Below are positions 12,683-25,358 of a stretch of DNA of 64,000 bases, piece by piece (position 1 is the first letter of the stretch; the number at the start of each line of letters is the position of its first letter). The stretch comes from Hibiscus mutabilis (lineage: Eukaryota > Streptophyta > Magnoliopsida > Malvales > Malvaceae), in the NCBI GenBank assembly GCA_019671005.1, contig CM033715.1, positions 930,001 through 994,000 on the forward strand, given 5' to 3'. The notes beneath the pieces are model-generated. The model did not search any database. It had not been told where the DNA came from and saw only the letters and a list, made by a program, of their open reading frames with translations. The position numbers and the translations under genes are program-made.

Positions 12683-12832
12683 TAATAGAATAAGACGTTA
12701 AATCACTTAAATAAAGTTAAGAATTGACATTGTGAACAGAACAAACTGGACTAGGAGAATTACCTCCGTAATTAGCCTCTAATGTATCCGATCAGAATTA
12801 ACTGGTCAAAAAGCTGGATACCAATCGATAAA
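12683..12832 (+). mobile_element. SINE-like dispersed repeat
   Basis: Contains ATTGGTCTAATAGAATAAGAC, then GACATTGTGAAC, AGAACAAACTGGACTAGGAG and a tail GATCAGAATTAACTGGTCA. The same order of blocks recurs at several other places in the window (20820, 35905, 36183, 42285, 48412, 52165, 61268). The opening block resembles a tRNA-like A box, hence a tRNA-derived SINE is the likeliest class. Confidence 0.45.
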
Positions 12833-13069
12833 AAAAATTGACATACACATTCTATTATTACAATTAAAAAAATAAGAGTCTAGAGAAGAAACGAGAGAAT
12901 CAAATCTAAAAAAAAAAAAACTCAACCTAACCAGAAAGTGTTTCTCTACAGGGAGTGAGCCAAACATTCAACACAAAGTATATAGGAATATGATTAAGGA
13001 AATGAAAAGAAAACAAGTTAGTCCCCAAAAAATATGTAAGAGGAAAAACAAAACACTAAATCCAGGTTT

Positions 13070-16000
13070 TTACATGCTACCAGCTCTTCCAGGAGTGGGC
13101 TTTGTTGATTTAGTTTTCGCCATGTTAACAAGGTCTCCAAACAGCTTATCCTCGGGTTTTGAAGGCTTACTCGGCGGAGTGTAAGATGAAGTGGGAACCT
13201 GGTAGGAAGAGTTTCTCAGGGCATTGTCATCTCTGATGGATAGCCCATACATTTGCTGATCGAGATACGGTTGCTGACCATAGCCATATGCTGCCATTTG
13301 GTTGCCATACATCTGCTGCTGAGGATACATCAAACCCATCTGGCCTGCTGCTGGCATTTGCTGAGGATACATCGAACCCATCTGGCCCGCTGGCATTTGC
13401 TGTGGAAGCATGCCCATATACTGTGGTGCTCCTTGGATCGGCTGTGGCTGATAACTAGCAAACTGGTTTCCTGGAGCCGCGTGATTATAAATCGTCGGTA
13501 AATGACCAGTTGTGATTGGCTGCTGCATGTACATACCCGTCATCTGATCACTTCCCATATGCAGAGGTCCTTGAGTAACCATTGACTGGGGTCGTTGAGC
13601 ACCTGCAAGTGCGCTGGAGTCTGCTGCCTGTGCTTCCCAGGGTGGTGGCGGAAGTGAATCACTGTCCGGGGCATCTTCTCCGCATGCAAAAAGAAAGGTT
13701 CATAAGATAATGTAGTGGAAGCAAGAATATACTAATTCAGCCCGCCAAAGAAGCCCAGAAGGTCACTACAAAAGTTTCCAGAGACTAAGATCAATGACTA
13801 AGTTTATTATTAATTTCCTAGAATGGCATATGGCATGTGGCATGTCATGATTAAATGTCTGTACTTAGGGATTTGTGCCAAAAGTAAAATGATATAATTC
13901 TGCATAAGAAGCCTGTTATAATAAGAAACAAACCATTGACAGGTGAGGGTTGCTGCTGAACCAGCTGCACGTTCCAGGCAGGAACTGTGCCTTGAGCATT
14001 TGTCTGGTCATATTGAGGTGCTCCAATGTTTGGTGCAGTTCCATTCGGATGAAAATTCTGCTGCTGCTGAATTTGAGGAGTCGGGTTGGTTTGTGCAGCC
14101 AAATATGAAGACTGAGTGTTGACAGAATTGGAGGTGTTGCTACCATCGGAGAACATGTCAAAGAGAACGAGGGCATTCTGTTGTGATGCAGGAGTTGCTT
14201 GTTGTGGTTGCGGTTCTCCCAAAGAAACAAGGGCGAGTGAATTATCTGCCTTTGGTGAATTGAAGTCATCGCCACTAAGCAAGTCCATTTTCGGATTGGC
14301 AGCTGGAAGAGCTGAACCATTAGTTGCAGGGGGAGCAGGAAGCAGTAATTGATTAAATGGTGAACTTTCAACGGTGCTTGAAGTGGATCTGTGAAAAAAT
14401 CCTGTTAATTAAAACTCAAGCTACCGGAAATATTAGATGCAGGGCTTTAGATCAACCAAAATTAAATGAATTTCAATGTCAACCCTAGCAACCTAACATT
14501 TGATAAGTAAAGCAACCATTCCTGATAGAGGTAAATACACTATTAATCTCTTATCTAAAAAGTTCAAAAGATTGCCACTCTGACATAACCAGGAACCAGC
14601 AATCAGGTAATTTATTAAAAAAACACAGCAACTAAACCGTACTGAGGATTCCTCAAAACAAATGATTCTAATAGATGAAAGAAACTTGTAACCAATTTCC
14701 GAGAAGCTGAGAAAAAGACTGTGGTTACCACCAGTAATGCGTAGGAAAAGAAGTATAATGCAGCATAAATAACAAACAAAGAATACTCCTACAATTTGCT
14801 GTAATAAAAAATACAGAACACCAATAATTTTAATCCCAGATCCCTGCATAAGCAATCCAGTTCAAAGAAGTCAAATTACCTCCCCTCAAACTGCTTGCTA
14901 CTGTCTCCAGTATCAATTAGTGGACCGCCAACATTCACCGGTTCTTTTGCAGGTTCAGGCTTAGGATTGTTTGCTTGAGAACTTCCTGAAGCTATTGCTT
15001 CATGCCTTGCTAGCAGGCGCTGCAAATCATCATTCAATGCTAAACCTTGACATAGAAGTGACTCATCCCTACAATAGATAACCAAAAGGTGAATGTGTAT
15101 TAAATTTAAAAACGATTTCACACAATTTCTTACAAAATTCCATAGAGGTTAGAAACTAACTACGTATGCAACTCGTACATGGTACATGCTATAATAAGTG
15201 CAAATATCACAAATTTATACACAAATGCACAAAAAGATACTCATTGGCATAGGTTAGGAAAAAGAACGTTTTCTTACGATGTTGAATTAACAAGATGTAC
15301 AACTCTTTGTTTGTAATTACGACACTGTTCCACCAAGTCAACAATCACCTCCTGCCTAAGTCCCTGAAATGGTAGAAGAAAGAACAGTAAATACGCAAAT
15401 AGAAAATGAACTTAAAGAAACCACAACAACATTATATCTTTAGATTTAGCAGCTTGAAACTTCATATAAACTTTTAAAAAGATTTTTCATTATGAGAGAT
15501 GGAAAAACATATGTTTACACAGATAAATTGGTTCACCGTCTGATGAATTTGAGAACAGCCAACCAAATTTTTACACAAATACTAGTTATATTAAGACTTT
15601 GATAGTCACTTCAACTCCAATTAAAGACTTGTCACGTAGAAACTAGACTAACATGTGCTCGCTAGAACACATTTGATATAGCAAGTACACAATATATCTT
15701 CATTCGCATTCATATCAAATTGTGAACAAATACCTCCTTGTTTCCAGGATCTATTGCATTTAGCATTTCAGCAAGGACATCCATAATACCACGTGCATTC
15801 TGAATTTCTGTCAAACTGATAAATGAAACTTCTGTTAAAAGAATAGAAGGCAATGTAATTTCACTACCATTAATATTATAGAACAAGCTGTTGATATTGT
15901 TTCAACTATTATAACTACTCTCATCTGTGGAAAGTCCATGCTGCTCTCTTTCTAGGAGACGTGGATAATCATGATGTGACAACACTGCAATCATGTTTAC

Positions 16001-18350
16001 CAGTTAAGGACAAGGAGTACTGATGTGATGGCCCAAAATGAAGTTAAAACAAGTATGAAAATTTTCACCCAACAAGTCACTTTGATCTCTTCAATGATTA
16101 CATAAAGGATTGAATAAAGAGTTAACTTTGACAATTATTTTAATACAGAGAAAATACTAAATAATTCATACGCACAAACATAATGGAATCTTATCCTTAC
16201 GAAGCCATTATCAAAAAAGCATATGTCAGTAAGCTCCATAATTTATTCATTGGACAATGATAACAATAATTTAGTAAGGGCAGCAGCCTTCTGCATAACC
16301 ACATTACTGCGGGACAACTTTTACAGACATTATTCAGAAAGTTTTAAAAACACACACAGGCCATCATGAAATTGAATAGGAATAATGCAAAACATAAAAA
16401 CAGCCATGCTTTTATACCACTAAGAAACCGAGGAACAAAAAGAAAAATACCTCAGGGCTGGAAACTCTGACTCTGCAGAAGACCCAGCTGTGTCTTGCTG
16501 ATCAGAATTGCGAATGTTTGGAGGATAAGAAGATAAAGGTTGTGTTTGAGGAGGAGTAAGTACGGGTGCAGACCTTTCGGATCTTGGTGGGAATACTGCC
16601 CCAAGACGCTGAACAATAAACCAGTTTGCCTCAGAGGGGAAAAAAAGGAAAAGGCCACATTAAGTAGAAGTACTCTTCGCATATCAATGTATTTTGAGTA
16701 AGTCACAAATGAAGAATGGGATATGGAGAATCGGATCACAAGTAATACAGCATGTCTCAAAGACTCATACAATTTAAGATGAGAAGCCTAAGCAGACATA
16801 CCAACAACTCTTCGTATGCAACATAATATTGTGGATATCTTGCCCTTGCACCTCCAAAAGCTTCTTGCCAAGTGTCAATCAGAGTCAATATCTTCTCTTT
16901 AACATTAAAGTCGGGCTACAATTGAACAGTACAAAAACTGAGAACAAGTTTTACAAGAAGAAAACTACTACAAAATGGGGACTCCCTACCTTTTTCTTGA
17001 CTATTCTAACCATCTCATGAAGAACACCTTTCTCTGCAACATGCATATGGACAATGTCCCCACAGTTCTTTATGATAGTTTCTAGCAGCTAGAACGTAGA
17101 AAGTAAACCAAATTTAAACAATTTTAGTTCAATGTACAAAATGGTGACAAAACAGGCAAAAAAGTGATAATTATATCTAGAGACTAGTGGAAATCAATGA
17201 AAAAGTTATTAGCAACTTACAGTTAGTGCAAGAAGTTGAACTTTTGGATTTTTACTCCCAAGCTTCTTTTTTATGCCTTTCACGACATCTTTTGCTTGCC
17301 TGATAATAATCATAACATTTCACTACTAGATTTAAGAAAGCAAAAAATATTCAAACTTAAAAGATAAAATCCAGCCACCTTCTAGTGTTTCTCCTCTGGA
17401 GGGAGAAAAATGAAAACTGAAAAAAGAAAATCCTATGGTAACCAGAAAATCAGAAAACTAAACCTACGCGTCCTACTTTCGTGACAGACCCAGGACTTTA
17501 CGTTAGAGAGGGCAAACTATAAAATGGGGACTTATAAAATTTTAGAAGAGGCGAAAATAGATTTTTAATAAAAAATACATAGAAGATTTCTAAAAAAAAA
17601 TCTAAATCATATACGAATTTTAAATTTTCAGAGTGAGGTGGCTGCCTCCTCCAGCCTCCCCTGTCCATCACGGCCAATAACTAAAAAGCAACCAGCAAAA
17701 GCGACAAAAAATAATTAACAGAAAACAACAGTATAAAACATAATTACCATTAGCTGCTCAAGTAAAACTAATTAAAATCAAGTTCGTATTCAGGAAAGGA
17801 AAACTAAAAAGCGAAAGTCACCTAGTAATCTTTCACTTCGATAAAGAAGCTGAGCTCTTTAACAGGTCAATTTTACAAGGAGTTAAATCCTCTATCAAGC
17901 AACAAAACCTAACTTGAAAGCTGTATTATCAAATGCATCCATGAAAGAAATTACAGGTCGAACAAAGAAAGAAAAAGAAACTGATCAATCCTGATAAATT
18001 TCCTGAACCGAATCTCTCCCTTTAAATTTACGTGCCGTAAAAGCAAACCAATATTTAACTTCTCTTAAATCTACAATCACTAGCAGAACAAGAGGAACAA
18101 TTTTTTTTAAATAAAAGTAAATCGAATACTGAAATCTACATTCATAGTCTTCATATTCATCAAATTGAACACAATCATCAATTGAATCATAAGAGCAATA
18201 GCAACTCCTGAGAAGAGAAGAGGAAATTGGAATCCAGAGCGACGCATACACAGGGTCGTGATTAAGCATGTCACAGATCTCGATATTCCGAGCCCAATCA
18301 GGCCCGATCAGCAAGTCACTCGTAGCTCTCTCCACCATAGTGTTCACCAT
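13070..18350 (-). CDS. TOL9: TOM1-LIKE protein (VHS + GAT), TOL9-like
   Basis: Ten coding exons on the minus strand: 18350-18250, 17299-17221, 17088-16990, 16915-16802, 16608-16451, 15815-15734, 15363-15278, 15068-14880, 14388-13934 and 13677-13070, giving 656 residues in one frame. Residues about 10-140 form a VHS domain (WARNIEICDMLN, LLETIIKNCGD, TLIDTWQEAFGG). Residues about 184-265 form a GAT domain (GIMDVLAEMLNAIDP, NDDLQRLLARHEAI). The C-terminal half is Gln/Pro/Met-rich and low complexity, with repeats of the type MYPQQMPA. Known role of the family: binding ubiquitinated plasma-membrane cargo and passing it to the ESCRT route in place of ESCRT-0, for example PIN auxin carriers. The long GAT-to-tail layout and length fit TOL9 (about 675 residues) better than the short TOLs. 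The start ATG is the first in the open frame, ahead of the VHS domain. Confidence 0.9.
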
Positions 18351-18698
18351 CTTCGCTTATAAAAAAAAAAGAACAAAAAGGTTCGCGCGCACACCGACAA
18401 CAAAGAAACAAATATACTCCGATTCCGATCACCGACCGGCGCAATCGAGGCGAACGGTAGAATATTCCGGAACACTCAAATCTGTCTCTTAACAAATAAA
18501 CCAAAGAGTCCAAACTCGGAAGGTCTCTGCCTTTTCTTCCTCGCTTCTCTCGCCTTCTGTTTCTGAGATCAAATCAAATAGTTTTTTTTTCCTTTTTCCG
18601 TTGAAAAAAAATATTTTTTTTCTGTTCACTTTCCCTTTTCGGTTCACAATTATTTGGGAGGTGAAATAAAAAAAAAAAAAAGACCGACAACTATCGGC

Positions 18699-18704
18699 CA
18701 CGTG
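18699..18704. promoter_or_regulatory. G-box CACGTG upstream of TOL9
   Basis: The word CCACGTGTC (ABRE/G-box core) lies about 350 bp upstream of the TOL9 start codon. It is a recognised bZIP/bHLH site; use here is inference. Confidence 0.35.
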
Positions 18705-18709
18705 TCAAG

Positions 18710-19879
18710 AATAAATGTAGACGTGGTCTAGGTGTACTTATCCCAATACCGATGGATTTGTTGACCCCTTACATCGGACGGTTCTGTTTTTTTTAGTTTT
18801 TATCGTTTATAACAGATCTTGGTGCTTTGTGAATACGGTGTCGTTTTCCTAGTGAACTTTTAAGAAACTCCTCTCTTTTGTCTTGGTAATTAAGAAGAAA
18901 CTACTTTAATGTGTTTTTGTTACCCGGTAGGTAACTGATCTATTCTTCACACATTTCTGAACGGGGCAAATCGAGTCCGAAGAATCGTTTTTATAATAGG
19001 TTTTCTTTAAAGATCTGATTTTATTTTAAGTTGCGGAATTTAATATTATTTATTTTATTTAAAAATATTTATTAATTTATATGGTCTGATTTTTTTAAAA
19101 GAATTTGGGTTTGAATTTTTAAATTTTTTTGAAGAAGAGGTTTGGTTGTATGGGTGAAGCCACATGGTGATGTAGGTGTCAACATACACTTCAAAAATTT
19201 TTGAAAATTATATTTTTTATATAATTTGTATATAAAAAAATAAAAAATATATATGTGACACATTTTAAAAATAAACTTTTATGAATAATTAATTTCTCTT
19301 AAATACTGTTTAAAAAATAACACATCTTAAATAAATTGCTAGCTCCGCCAATGTCTGATTAGGCTCGAGTTTAGAGTAAAAAATATTCAACCCGATCCGA
19401 AATAATAGTTTAATTTTATTTTAAATATTTAGGTATAATTGCTATAATATTCTTTTCTTTATATATATTTTTTCAATTATCTCTAATTTTGTCTAAAAAA
19501 AATTGGATTGAATATTATAATGTTCCCTCTCCATTTAAATTTTTTCAATCAACTCCATTTAATCAAATAAAAATGAAAAAAAATAATAAATTTTCCATTT
19601 AAGTCCGGCCGGGTCAGATTTAAGTTTTTATTCTAAAATTTAAGATGAGTCCGAGTCAGTGAAACATCATAAAATATTGAATACATTGAGTTCGAGTAAT
19701 TGTGTTAAAATTACGAATCAACTGCAAGTCATCTAAAAACTTGACTCAACCCATTCCGTGTCTATCTAAATTATTCGTTTCTAAACACCCTATCTTTCTA
19801 TAAATAATATTGAATTCTATTGTTGTATTATTAAAAACAATGTTTACCAAATAATTATAAAAAAAAAGAGCAAGCACAT
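18710..19879. other. Intergenic between divergent TOL9 and aminotransferase genes
   Basis: AT-rich, with no supported gene. Short GGCTCGAGTTTAGAG and CGAGTCAGTGAAAC-type words near 19360-19740 look like traces of the GACTCGA repeat family seen at 34345 and 57640. Confidence 0.4.
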
Positions 19880-20131
19880 TTGGTTGTTAGTTAATCAAGC
19901 TATTCATTTTTTCCCACCAAATCACTTGTATATCATCGTTAACATTAGAGTATTTCATTTGAAATAATTAATTAATCTAATACACAAATTGATATATATT
20001 TTTTAAAATATTAAAGGCGACTCAAATATAACCTTACTCATAATTGAGTATCTCAAATATAACTTTTAATAATTGAATGATTAAATGTAACATTACATAT
20101 AATCGAGGGACTTCCTTTATAGTTTACCAAA
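19880..20131 (-). repeat. Dispersed 250-bp repeat, copy 1, ending 120 bp before the aminotransferase start
   Basis: The reverse complement of this segment aligns with 44590-44835: both carry GGTAAACTA, AATTATTAAAAGTTA, CAATTTGTGTATTAGATTAA and ACAAGTGATTTGG in the same order and spacing. This copy lies in the promoter-proximal region of the next gene. Confidence 0.7.
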
Positions 20132-20250
20132 AAAAAAAGTGAAGCTGACGGTTGACCGAGCAACTTAAATTTCCACGCAAGGAGAAACCATACGCAGACA
20201 AGACTGGCTGCGATAGCTTAGCTTCACCTCTTCACTGCATCATCGTTCTT

Positions 20251-23200
20251 ATGGAGTATCTAAAGCACATGGAGCCGACCAGAGCCCACTCCGATGGCGA
20301 TTCTCTGTTTCAGAACCTTCCCTCGGCTCCCGATCCTCCAGTCTACGCGGTATTACTGGCTCTTTCTTTATACAACTTTCAACTCGTTCTTGCAATTTTT
20401 TACTAATCGTTTCACTCAATGCGGCTCCAATTCTCTACTTTTCCGTGTTCTTCAAATTCAAAAAGAAAAAGTTTGATTTCTTTCACTGCCTTGAACTACT
20501 TTCCCCTGCCTTCAATTGATAAGTCTAACATTGTTCAAGATCGTTTCAATACTTCACTGGACCTGACTGTTGTGCTTAATATCCATGTGTTTGTAAATTT
20601 TCATGAATTTATGTCAAAATTGATTCTTTTGTGGCCAACTTGTAATTGAATGGTAGAAGTCTGTCTCTTTAGGCTCAAAAGTCGAAACTTCCATTAACAT
20701 TGATTTTGAGGTATAAGATGTGCCAAAAATTAAGGGTTTAGAAAAACAAGTGAAGTGCTCTAGCATTTCTGATCATTTTCTAGCAATACAAGTATTTTGA
20801 TAAATTATTATTTTTAGAATCACCTGTATCCAACCGATTGATTCGGATTAGGTACTACAGAGGCAGATGACCTGACCTTACTTAAGGGAACTAGCGTTTC
20901 ATCCCGCCTGACCAACTGTAGTTGTTATTGATAAATTAATTGTTTATACTGTATCTGTGTACTACTTTTTCTTACTTTCCTTTCTTTGTTTTATTTGTTG
21001 CTTCAAGGATTGAGATGTTCTTTTTCATTTTTAATGCTTTTATCTTGTATGGAAAAGACGACAGTTGCTTACAACAAGGACCCTAGCCCCAATAAACTGC
21101 ATTTGGGTATTGGTGTTTATCGAACAGAGGTGAGTATTTGTTACTTCTGCCAATTTAATGATCTTTCTCACCCACATTGACCACTGCAAGTACACTTCCA
21201 GATGGACACTTATTATATGGGGTTGCTATGCTTATCTATGCATTTCAAGATTTTGGCATGCTTCCAGAGAATGTGTTTTTATATCGTACGTTGTAGTCTT
21301 TGCATGCCAATAGGGTCATTCCTATCACCCACTTCGCACCGGTAAGATAAAGCCAATATTGTTGCGAGGTTGGATCTTTCAGGTATCGTATTTAGTCAAA
21401 TAAGCATCCTACCTTAGCATTCAGTTGTGTAGGCTGTTGATGGCAGGTCGGAAACTGCTATAATCATGGATTAATGTTGGTATAAAGTAAATTTCATGAG
21501 CATTTCCCTATATCGCGTTGCTTGTTTTTCTTTGGTGGACATAATTTTCTGGATGGGATTTGTTTGCTGTATGACAGGAGGGAAAATGCCATACATTAAA
21601 TGTTGTTAAACAAGTGGAGCGAACGCTTGCTAATGATCTGTAGGTACTTTATTATTTTTTTTCCATCATAACTTTGCTTGAGTCGCGAGTCATGACTGAA
21701 CTCTAATTTATCTATTATTTAGGTCTGCTGATAAGGAATATCTTCCTATAACAGGAATGCCAGAGTTTAATAAATTAAGTGCTGAGCTAATATTTAGCTC
21801 TGGCAGGTACAATAATACTAGCCTGGTTTAAATTTTATTACATCGATTTTCAGAAAAGGAGATACTCTGAAAACGAAAAGTTTAATTGTAAGATTGATTA
21901 TTTAGCAAGAATGCAGTATTCAGTCTTATAACATTATAGCTATCACAGTTGCTACTAGCCTATTTTACGTTTTTTCTTCGGTTTGAGCTGAAGTTGTTTT
22001 ATTATTGCTGGTTGCTTATATCTTTGTTTGGAAAAGCCCTGCCATCAAGGAAAGTAGAGTGACTACCGTCCAATGTGTGTCCGGTTGTGGCTCACTACGG
22101 CTTGGAGCTGACCTTTTAGCAAAACATTACCACCAAGTAAAGGACTTTACCCCATTTTCATTAATGCATTATGATTGGACTGTTTACCTGATTGTCCACT
22201 TTCTTTTGTAGCATGTGGTTTACCTTCCTGAGCCAACATATGGAAATCATCCAAATCTTTTATCTGCAGCAGGGCTAACTTTGAAGACTTACCGTTATTA
22301 CGACCCAAAAACACATGGGCTAGACTTTCAAGGTCTAGTTCGTCTCGAACAACTTCCATTTTTCTAAGCTTCATCTTGCACACTGCAATTCGTTCCTTTC
22401 TTCTGTCCATTGCCTTTACTGAATAACAATTCATTCAGGCATGTTTTGCTAAGGAAATGATTATCATCATTTTTCTCATGGGTTTAGATAATTCATCTTG
22501 GTGGTGATAGGCCTTATGGAAGATCTTTGCTCGGCCTTGACTGGAGCCATTGTGCTTTTCCACGCAAGTGGCCATAATCCTACTGGTGTTGATCCAACTT
22601 GTGAACAGTGGGAACAGATCAGGCGGTTAGTTAGACTGAGAAGCTTATTGCCTTTTTTTGACTGTGCTTATCAGGTCCGAAACTATTAAAATCTATATGG
22701 GTTTAGGTTTATATTTGAACCTCATTTAATGATCGATGGACTGTGCTTGTAGGGTCTGGTAAGTGGAGATCTAGATGCCGATGCACAGTCCATTCGCATG
22801 TTTGTTTGTGATGGTGGTGAATGTCTTGTGGCTCAATCATATTCAAAAAACTTGGGTCTCTATGGGGAACGCATTGGGTCGCTTAGCATCGTAAGATACT
22901 TTGACAAAACTCCTAATAGTTAATAGTAGAGAGACATTAGTCCCACATCAGAAAGTAAATGTGAGGTCTTGGGATATAAAAGGCGAGATTTAAAACATTT
23001 CCATATTTCTCACTACCATGGTCATCATTCTTTGGATTTAGGTATGCAAAACAGCTGATGTGGCAAGGCGGGTTGAGAGCCAGCTCAGACTAATCATAAG
23101 ACCCTTTTATTCAAACCCGCCCATTCATGGTGCAGCCCTTGTTACTGCGATTCTGAAGGACAGGTAATATACATTATTCACAGCTATAGAATTTGGCAAT

Positions 23201-24086
23201 GATTCCCTAAAGTTGCATGTTCTTGTTCATGCAAGAAAATGAGAAATCGTTGCGCTAGGCGATCCTTTACCTATAGCACTGTAAAGGTATGTCTGGTGAA
23301 TACGACTGAAATTGGATTCTTTATTTCTAGTAGCAATATGGATATCTGTTGTGATCATTAGAAACTATCATCTATAGTCATCTTCAGTTTATCCCGTGTT
23401 TTGAAACTCTTCGATCTCATCGGTGTTAGGAACGATTAATCTTGGCATGGAATCCATACTCTAAACTACGCCCTCCTCCAATTTTGTTTTCCTATTGTAG
23501 GGGGTTGTACAAAGAATGGACTACGGAATTGAAGGCAATGAGTGATCGACTCGTCGGAGTACGCCGCCAACTCTACGATGCTTTACGCAACAGAGGTAAT
23601 CCCTTAATGTAGTATATAAATCCTTTACCTGTATAAATTGACCATTTCTTTCACATAACAAATCCATCTCAAATCTCCATTGCATGTATAGGATGAGTTG
23701 ACCTAAACTTTAGGATATATCCTTTTCTTTTGGGCAGGGACTCCAGGTGATTGGAGCCACATTACAAAGCAGGTCGGAATGTATACTTTCACCGGATTGA
23801 ACGAGGACCAAATCGACTTTCTGACTAAAGAACACCATATCTACATGTCATCTGATGGGTAAAATATTTTGAGGCCACCCCTTTACTCTATAAGCTCTAA
23901 TCTTCATGAATCAGTTCGCTCATAAGTAATGAGATCGATGAATATGATGAACATTGTTTCAGGAGGATTAACATTGGGGGCCTAAGTTCAAAGGCAGTGC
24001 CATATCTTGCAGATGCAATACATGATGCTGTTACTCGTCGTTTATCCCTAAGCTCTATTCAATCTAGAACTTTAGCCTCGAGCTAA
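20251..24086 (+). CDS. Aspartate aminotransferase, class I, PLP-dependent
   Basis: Twelve exons: 20251-20349, 21058-21129, 21578-21639, 21723-21806, 22037-22136, 22212-22332, 22511-22674, 22753-22890, 23042-23163, 23501-23595, 23738-23858 and 23963-24086; 433 residues. Predicted reaction: aspartate + 2-oxoglutarate to oxaloacetate + glutamate. Key residues seen: HNPTG (Asn202), Asp230 and Tyr233 in FFDCAYQG, the PLP lysine Lys266 in SYSKNLGLYGER, Arg300 in IRPFYSNPP and Arg394 in DGRINIGGL. Two cofactor-site positions differ from the usual enzyme: the phosphate-loop SGTGS is SGCGS (Cys123), and the ring-stacking Trp of PTWGNH is Tyr149 (PTYGNH). The N-terminus is short and I see no clear PTS2 or plastid transit signal; the C-terminus extends past the usual end by about ten residues (SLSSIQSRTLASS). 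Probably cytosolic. Arabidopsis ASP3 neighbours EMF1, so this may be its relative, but I give no symbol. Donors of exons 6 and 7 (GTCTAG, GTCCGA) are weak. Confidence 0.88.
20820..20920 (-). mobile_element. SINE-like fragment in aminotransferase intron 1
   Basis: Contains TATCCAACCGATTGATTCGGATTAGGTACTACAGAGG, split over the family's conserved tail blocks, then TGACCTTACTTAAG. It matches the reverse orientation of the repeat at 12683 and 61268. Confidence 0.4.
22940..22981 (+). promoter_or_regulatory. snRNA-type USE plus TATA pair inside an intron
   Basis: GTCCCACATCA at 22940-22950 matches the plant upstream sequence element (RTCCCACATCG) except the last base. TATAAA starts at 22975, 24 bp further on, which is the spacing reported for plant Pol III snRNA promoters (about 23-25 bp; Pol II genes have about 33). 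No U6, U3, 7SL or MRP start is visible downstream. It could be a decayed or cryptic promoter brought in by a repeat. Confidence 0.35.
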
Positions 24087-24255
24087 TCAATTTGCCTTAA
24101 AATAAATCATGTCTGTATCATGTTTGTTTTACTGTTCATGTTCGAAGTTCAAAGTTTTCCCTCCCAACAATGTTGTCTCTAGGATTAAAGTCCGAGTTTT
24201 CTCAACCCCTAGTGACGAATATAAAAAATTATCATTGGTTGAGCATAAAAATAAA

Positions 24256-24757
24256 GGTAAATTACGTAAATCATCACTAAACTTTTATCTCAAACCTATT
24301 TTGATCACTGAAGTTTCAAAACGTTCAATTTACTCAATGGAGTCTAAACATTGAACGTTTTTTTGTCATTCTTTCATTAACTTTTTTACGTTATTCATTT
24401 ACTGGAAAACAGAGGAATTTTTTCAAGAATCAAACGGTGAAAAGATTCATTAGTACGAGGGAAGCAATATACTGATAAACGACTTTAATCCAACGGCGGA
24501 GGAAGAAGATTAGTAAGAGAAAAAATGAAAGATTTTTGCTTGATTCATGGATTTTGGGACACTTTTTGGCAGAATGAAGGTCGAATTTGGACTCAAGGGG
24601 AGAGACGAAGTGACTAGTAAAATTTTGTACCGAACGACCATCATTTATGCTATGCATTTGCCGACGGTGAACGATGGAGTGACAAAATGTTCAATATATA
24701 AATTTTAATGACTAAAAACGCTTTGAAACTTCAATGACTAAAATATCACTATAACAG
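24256..24757. mobile_element. Long inverted-repeat element 3' of the aminotransferase gene
   Basis: It opens GGTAAATTACG; TTTTGATCACTGAAGTTTCAA on the left pairs with TTGAAACTTCAATGACTAAAA on the right. Mutator-like MITE style as at 5263. The middle is not recognised. Confidence 0.45.
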
Positions 24758-25002
24758 TTGAGTCAAAAAGAAATTGGACTCTTACATAGCATCAAGTCTT
24801 CTAGAGCAATTTCAGTTTCAGCTTCTTACACATCAAAGTCAGCCTATTCCTTCGTATTCTTCAAGGATGCAGAGGAATGTAAATTGTCACAACTAGATTT
24901 TAGCCTCAATTTATAAACCTTAATTTTAAAATTTCCAATTTCTGAAATTTTAACTTTTAGAATCTTTGAATCGATCTGAAAATTTTAAATTGATTACATT
25001 TT

Positions 25003-25170
25003 ATATTTTTTTGGAAGTTTGGGGGTTAAAGTGAAAAAGTGGAGAAGATTGATCTTAATCTAGAAATCCTAGAAGGATAGATGGCTTGTTAAGTAATTTG
25101 ATCATTTAAATTTGGAAATCAAATCTCTAACCCCGTTTCTGCCGTTTATTGTGATTAATTGGATAACGAG
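25003..25170 (+). repeat. Direct repeat R1, copy a
   Basis: Shares GGTTAAAGTG, AAGTGGAGAAGATTGATCTT, GGCTTGTTAAGTAAT and CAAATCTCTAACCCCGTTT with 27262-27430 over about 165 bp, same orientation. Not recognised as coding. Confidence 0.75.
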
Positions 25171-25273
25171 TGAATATCCTACTAAGAATATTAGGGATTA
25201 AAAAAATGAAAAGGGTAACCAATAACTTAATTATGTTTTGGCGGTTTAAATTCTCTGTAAATATAAAATTTTT

Positions 25274-25274
<1 letters not shown>

Positions 25275-25304
<30 letters not shown>
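25275..25304. repeat. AT dinucleotide microsatellite
   Basis: Run of TATATA, slightly interrupted. Confidence 0.8.
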
Positions 25305-25358
25305 TTGTAAGGTGGTAAAAAAAATTAATTTAATTCTTTTTTTGGCAGCGATGCCGTT

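Noticed and set aside
13253..13501. Plus-strand His/Leu-rich frame
   Set aside because: Mirror of the Gln/Met/Pro-rich TOL9 tail on the other strand.
17479..17690. Possible MITE in TOL9 intron 1 (GACAGACCCAGG to CAGCCTCCCCTG)
   Set aside because: The ends are only loosely complementary (about 10 of 15) and no target duplication was found, so I did not list it as an element.
21578..21645. Apparent in-frame TAG at the end of aminotransferase exon 3
   Set aside because: Using the donor GTAGGT two bases into the last codons (after GATCT) restores the expected LSADKEY, so there is no stop.
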